From Bacillus sp. RO3 (GTDB lineage: Bacteria > Bacillota > Bacilli > Bacillales > Bacillaceae_B): a DNA stretch of 43,872 nucleotides. A model generated the notes under the pieces. The model ran no database searches, had not been told where the DNA came from, and saw nothing but the letters and a program-made list of their open reading frames with translations. This document shows, piece after piece, positions 41,586 through 43,872 of the stretch; within the stretch, counting starts at the first letter, position 1; every line of letters begins with the position of its first letter. The DNA is taken from NCBI RefSeq assembly GCF_012911895.1, contig NZ_JAAXCV010000006.1:1-43872 (forward strand). Direction: 5' to 3'. The translations under genes and the position numbers were made by a program.

Positions 41586-42101
41586 TTATTTAGACAAGAG
41601 CGCCAGTGATTCCCTGTTGAAAGCCGGGATATCATCCGGCGTCCTGCTCGTCACCAGCTGGTTTCCGCAAACGACGACTTCTTTGTCCTCGTAAGTTACA
41701 CCTGCATATTCCATATCAACTTTAATGGACTTGAAACCCGTCGCTTTGCGTCCTTCCAGGGCTTTAGCCGTGATCAACAGCTGCGGGCCGTGACAGATCG
41801 CGAAGACCGGTTTCTTCTCATCCATGAAATGCTTGGTGAACTTCACAAAACGGTCGTCTCCCCGAAGCTGGTCAGGAGAGAATCCCCCCGGTAACAAAAG
41901 GGCATCAAAATCTGAAGGATTCACGTTATCGATGCTCTCATCGATGATCACCTTTGCTTCTCCCTGCTTCCCTTTCACTGTCTTCCCTTTTTCTTTCTCA
42001 ATCGTCACAACGAAGTGACCTGCTTCTTTAAACGCCTTCTCAGGATCTGTAAATTCTACGTCTTCAAACATGTCCGTCAATAACGTCGCTATTTTAGCCA
42101 T
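41586..42101 (-). CDS. yfkM: DJ-1/PfpI family protein, general stress protein 18 (YfkM)
   Basis: A 171-residue class I glutamine amidotransferase-like protein. It begins MAKIATLLTDMFEDVEFTDP, has DALLLPGGFSPDQLR, and the nucleophile elbow with Cys in FAICHGPQLLITA. PfpI-type proteins are proposed to be proteases, deglycases or chaperones; B. subtilis YfkM is a general stress protein (GSP18). Start is ATG 42101, with GGGAGTG 9 nt upstream; the TTG at 42119 is out of place for it. The order yfkH, yfkK, yfkM follows that of B. subtilis. Confidence 0.9.
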   Translation of the reverse strand: MAKIATLLTDMFEDVEFTDPEKAFKEAGHFVVTIEKEKGKTVKGKQGEAKVIIDESIDNVNPSDFDALLLPGGFSPDQLRGDDRFVKFTKHFMDEKKPVFAICHGPQLLITAKALEGRKATGFKSIKVDMEYAGVTYEDKEVVVCGNQLVTSRTPDDIPAFNRESLALLSK

Positions 42102-42171
42102 AAAATGAAACACTCCCAATGTTTGTTTTGATCACACTTGTACTTTACCCGGCCTTACAAAAACAAAACCC

Positions 42172-43479
42172 TTATTTATCCATCGTAAATTGGGAGAAGA
42201 TCGTATTTCTTTGCACTTCATACACGGTTTCCCCAGCTATATGATTGATGATCTGAATGTTTCGGTCCACAGCCAGTCCCAGATTCGTCGCCCCTGCCCC
42301 GTGAGAATGCTCGAGATTCGTCACCGTAAAGAAGTGATGATCACGGTCCGGCTTTTCTTTAAATTCCAGCTTATACTCCCGGGTGACTTTATACTTCTTG
42401 TCATCTTCCCACACAATATTATCCTCGAACTCCTCAAAGAACCAGTCGGGGATATTCGGCTTATAGCCGGTCGCCAGGATGACCTTATCCGAATGGTATG
42501 AAAAATCACGGTCTTCCTGCCATTGCCGGCAGCTTAAGACGTAGCCGTCATCCTCTTTCCGGATCTCATCCACTTCCGTTAGTGGCTGGATCGTGATGTC
42601 TGGCGAGTGTTCACTGACTGAATGATTGTAAAGAATGTTGTAAATATGATTGAGGGTGTCAGGATCGATTCCGTTTCTGAGCTGATCCAGGGTTTTAAGG
42701 GCATCCATCCTCTTTTCATATGTCAGCCCATGAAAATAGTCCACATAATCAGGGGCGAAGAATTCCTGGCCGAGCTTTGACGATTCGAGCTGCAGAATCC
42801 CTTCCGAACGGGTCAGCCATGTCAATTGATATGGATGATCCTTCTGTTCCTTTAATAAATCGAAGAATACTTCTGCTGCACTCTGTCCTGATCCGACAAT
42901 TGTGATGGAAGCCGCCTCCATCGTCGTGTCCTTATGAAAGAGATACTTGCTCGTATGATATACATCCTGATCAGGGAGGCCTTCCATTCCATCTAAAATC
43001 AGAGGCTTACTTCCCGTCCCCATCACCACGTGTTTCGTGTAATACATCTCCCTTTCGTCGGTCAATCGGTTATCGACCACCACTTTATAGCAGTCGCCTT
43101 CATCTGTGACGCCTATCACTTCACTGTGAAATTGGCAGCTTGAAAGCTGAGCCACCACCCAGCGGGCATAATCATTGTACTCCTGCCTCGGCATCTCAAA
43201 CTTTTGAAAAAAGAAAAACTTATATAAACGATTATGGGTATGTAAGTAATTTAAATAACTGTAACGGCTTTGTGGATTGGCAAACGTCACCAAATCGGCA
43301 ATGAATGGTACCTGCAGATCGGTAAGGTTGATTAACATGCCGGGATGCCACTGGAACTCGGGTGTCATGTCAAAAAACTTTACCCTTAAGTCTGTCTTCT
43401 CCTCCATCAACGCTGCCAAACTTAAATTGTATGGACCAATCCCAATCCCGATACAATCATATACATCCTGTCTTTTCAA
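42172..43479 (-). CDS. Siderophore-type L-lysine/L-ornithine N-monooxygenase
   Basis: A 435-residue FAD/NADPH monooxygenase of the SidA/IucD/PvdA family. The FAD motif is VYDCIGIGIGPYNLSLAALM; the typical FQWHPGMLINLTDLQVPFIA follows; the NADPH motif is IVGSGQSAAEVFFDLL; ATGYKPNIPDW and HSHGAGATNLGLAVDR are near the end. It hydroxylates the side-chain amine of lysine or ornithine for hydroxamate siderophores. I place the start at TTG 43479, with GGAGGAG 6 nt upstream; the ATG at 43506 has no clear site. No siderophore synthetase, transporter or Fur box is visible nearby, and the upstream side is cut by an array and the IS. Confidence 0.87.
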   Translation of the reverse strand: MKRQDVYDCIGIGIGPYNLSLAALMEEKTDLRVKFFDMTPEFQWHPGMLINLTDLQVPFIADLVTFANPQSRYSYLNYLHTHNRLYKFFFFQKFEMPRQEYNDYARWVVAQLSSCQFHSEVIGVTDEGDCYKVVVDNRLTDEREMYYTKHVVMGTGSKPLILDGMEGLPDQDVYHTSKYLFHKDTTMEAASITIVGSGQSAAEVFFDLLKEQKDHPYQLTWLTRSEGILQLESSKLGQEFFAPDYVDYFHGLTYEKRMDALKTLDQLRNGIDPDTLNHIYNILYNHSVSEHSPDITIQPLTEVDEIRKEDDGYVLSCRQWQEDRDFSYHSDKVILATGYKPNIPDWFFEEFEDNIVWEDDKKYKVTREYKLEFKEKPDRDHHFFTVTNLEHSHGAGATNLGLAVDRNIQIINHIAGETVYEVQRNTIFSQFTMDK

Positions 43480-43620
43480 TTGGCTCTCCTCCACATCTGT
43501 ATTCATTTTTCTATTTTTACCCTAAAACGATGGGTGATTACCCTCTTTCGTGTAAATAATTGTGCTGCTTTCATGATCAATCTGTTCAAGAAAGGAGAAT
43601 TTGAGATAGGGGGTGCAGGT

Positions 43621-43750
43621 TTTTTATCGGGTTTCATGGATATTTTATCGACTTTGGGATTTATTTTATCGACCTTGGGCTCTATTTTATCGACTTTGGG
43701 ATTATTCTATCGACTTTAGTGGCTATTCTATCGACTTTGGGATTTATTCT
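43621..43750 (+). repeat. 21-nt periodic array next to right IS
   Basis: ATCG recurs at 43626, 43647, 43668, 43689, 43709 and 43730 (period 21, once 20), with unit consensus TATTYTATCGACTTTGGGAT. A seventh unit begins TATTCTAT and is then broken by the IS end at about 43752. An apparent reading frame across it (ILSTLG repeats) is a by-product of the array. The remaining part, 43480-43620, holds the upstream region of the monooxygenase gene, with no site that I can call. Confidence 0.85.
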
Positions 43751-43764
43751 ATTTAGCCCCCTAA

Positions 43765-43828
43765 CTCATTTGGACACCATAATCTAAAAGCCTTAAGATA
43801 GATGTATCAAAGGAGGAGTCCAAATGAG
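43765..43828 (+). promoter_or_regulatory. IS internal promoter and start-codon hairpin, right copy
   Basis: TTGGAC (43770-43775), 18 nt and TAAGAT (43794-43799) may be the transposase promoter. Transcripts from it would start near 43806 and lack the first hairpin arm (43765-43775), while transcripts from outside would carry both arms (43765-43775 and 43818-43828) and could hide the ATG at 43824. Confidence 0.5.
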
Positions 43829-43872
43829 TAAACGAAATGGACCAATGGAAGATGTGAAAAAACAATACGTTC
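43824..43872 (+). CDS. Transposase N-terminus, partial
   Basis: ATG 43824 with AAAGGAGG 7 nt upstream opens the same 16-codon frame (MSKRNGPMEDVKKQYV) as at 48 on the minus strand and runs off the window. Nothing further can be said about the product except that it belongs to a repeated element. Confidence 0.55.
   Translation, partial: MSKRNGPMEDVKKQYV

Larger units (their letters stand above)
43746..43872 (+). mobile_element. Right copy of the IS element end
   Basis: 43746-43871 is identical to the reverse complement of 1-126. The element enters with TTAGCCCCCTAACTCATTTG and reads outward (plus strand) from the window. The two copies therefore flank a 43.6-kb segment as inverted repeats. 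It interrupts the seventh unit of the 21-nt array, which is direct evidence of insertion into that array. Confidence 0.8.

Noticed and set aside
43507..43620. Fur box before the siderophore hydroxylase gene
   Set aside because: I looked for GATAAT-type inverted repeats and found only weak partial matches.
43480..43719. 79-residue frame with ILSTLG repeats
   Set aside because: It is produced by the 21-nt periodic array (21 is a multiple of 3), has no good ribosome binding site, and its first half is antisense to or upstream of the monooxygenase gene.
43621..43750. CRISPR array
   Set aside because: The units are contiguous with no spacers; a tandem repeat explains it.
1..43872. 43.6-kb composite transposon
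   Set aside because: The inverted IS copies flank Bacillus core genes in conserved order, so the segment is chromosomal.

Overview
The window looks like a chromosomal segment of a Bacillaceae bacterium (Bacillus sensu lato, perhaps Rossellomorea-like; the genus is an inference). Evidence: AAAGGAGG-type ribosome binding sites with frequent TTG starts, Bacillus-type T-box leaders, a perfect PerR box, and gene order resembling the yfj/yfk region of B. subtilis (homologues of yfjO, yfjP, pdaA/yfjS, yfkAB, yfkD, yfkE, possibly yfkF, yfkH, yfkK, yfkM). The first 126 bases and the last ~126 bases are inverted copies of the same sequence. They carry the start of an IS element whose reading frame points outward at both ends, so the window stops inside two IS copies.

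Layout. 1-343: IS end plus a 20-nt periodic array. 344-4915: a secreted heptad-repeat protein and an MMPL transporter, divergent from a TetR regulator, with a palindrome over the shared promoter. 4970-8188: rRNA methyltransferase, AlkA-type glycosylase, PdaA spore-cortex deacetylase. 8277-13338: DUF2935 protein, a small AT-rich membrane protein, a lipoprotein, class I fumarase, an acetyltransferase, an SE1561-family protein. 13454-22203: radical SAM YfkAB, a small membrane protein, YfkD, a large cysteine-rich eight-domain repeat protein, the Ca2+/H+ antiporter, a pyridoxamine oxidase-like protein, OsmC and an MFS transporter. 22204-24334: ZosA P-type ATPase behind a PerR box. 24335-28964: sugar PTS EIIBC translationally coupled to an EEP-family hydrolase, then an unrecognised membrane protein. 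28965-31519: acetyltransferase, small membrane proteins and an archaeal/eukaryotic-type prolyl-tRNA synthetase. 31520-33534: MFS transporter. Both the synthetase and the MFS gene have their own T-box leader, and both leaders can be modelled with a proline specifier. 33535-34772: ECF sigma factor with a TM partner and a probable self-recognised promoter. 34801-39470: small basic proteins, a CstA-family transporter and a LytS/LytR-type two-component system, probably a pyruvate circuit. 39586-43479: YihY, YtxH, DUF1128, DJ-1/PfpI protein, and a siderophore-type lysine/ornithine N-monooxygenase. 43480-43872: a 21-nt periodic array interrupted by the right IS copy.

The points most worth a second look are the paired proline T-boxes (MFS plus second-type ProRS), the alternating A/B cysteine-rich repeat protein, the IS leader that can hide its own start codon, the two ~20-nt arrays that abut the IS copies, and the dispersed GGTCCGTCCCT hairpins. 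Most of the rest is ordinary Bacillus core genome.
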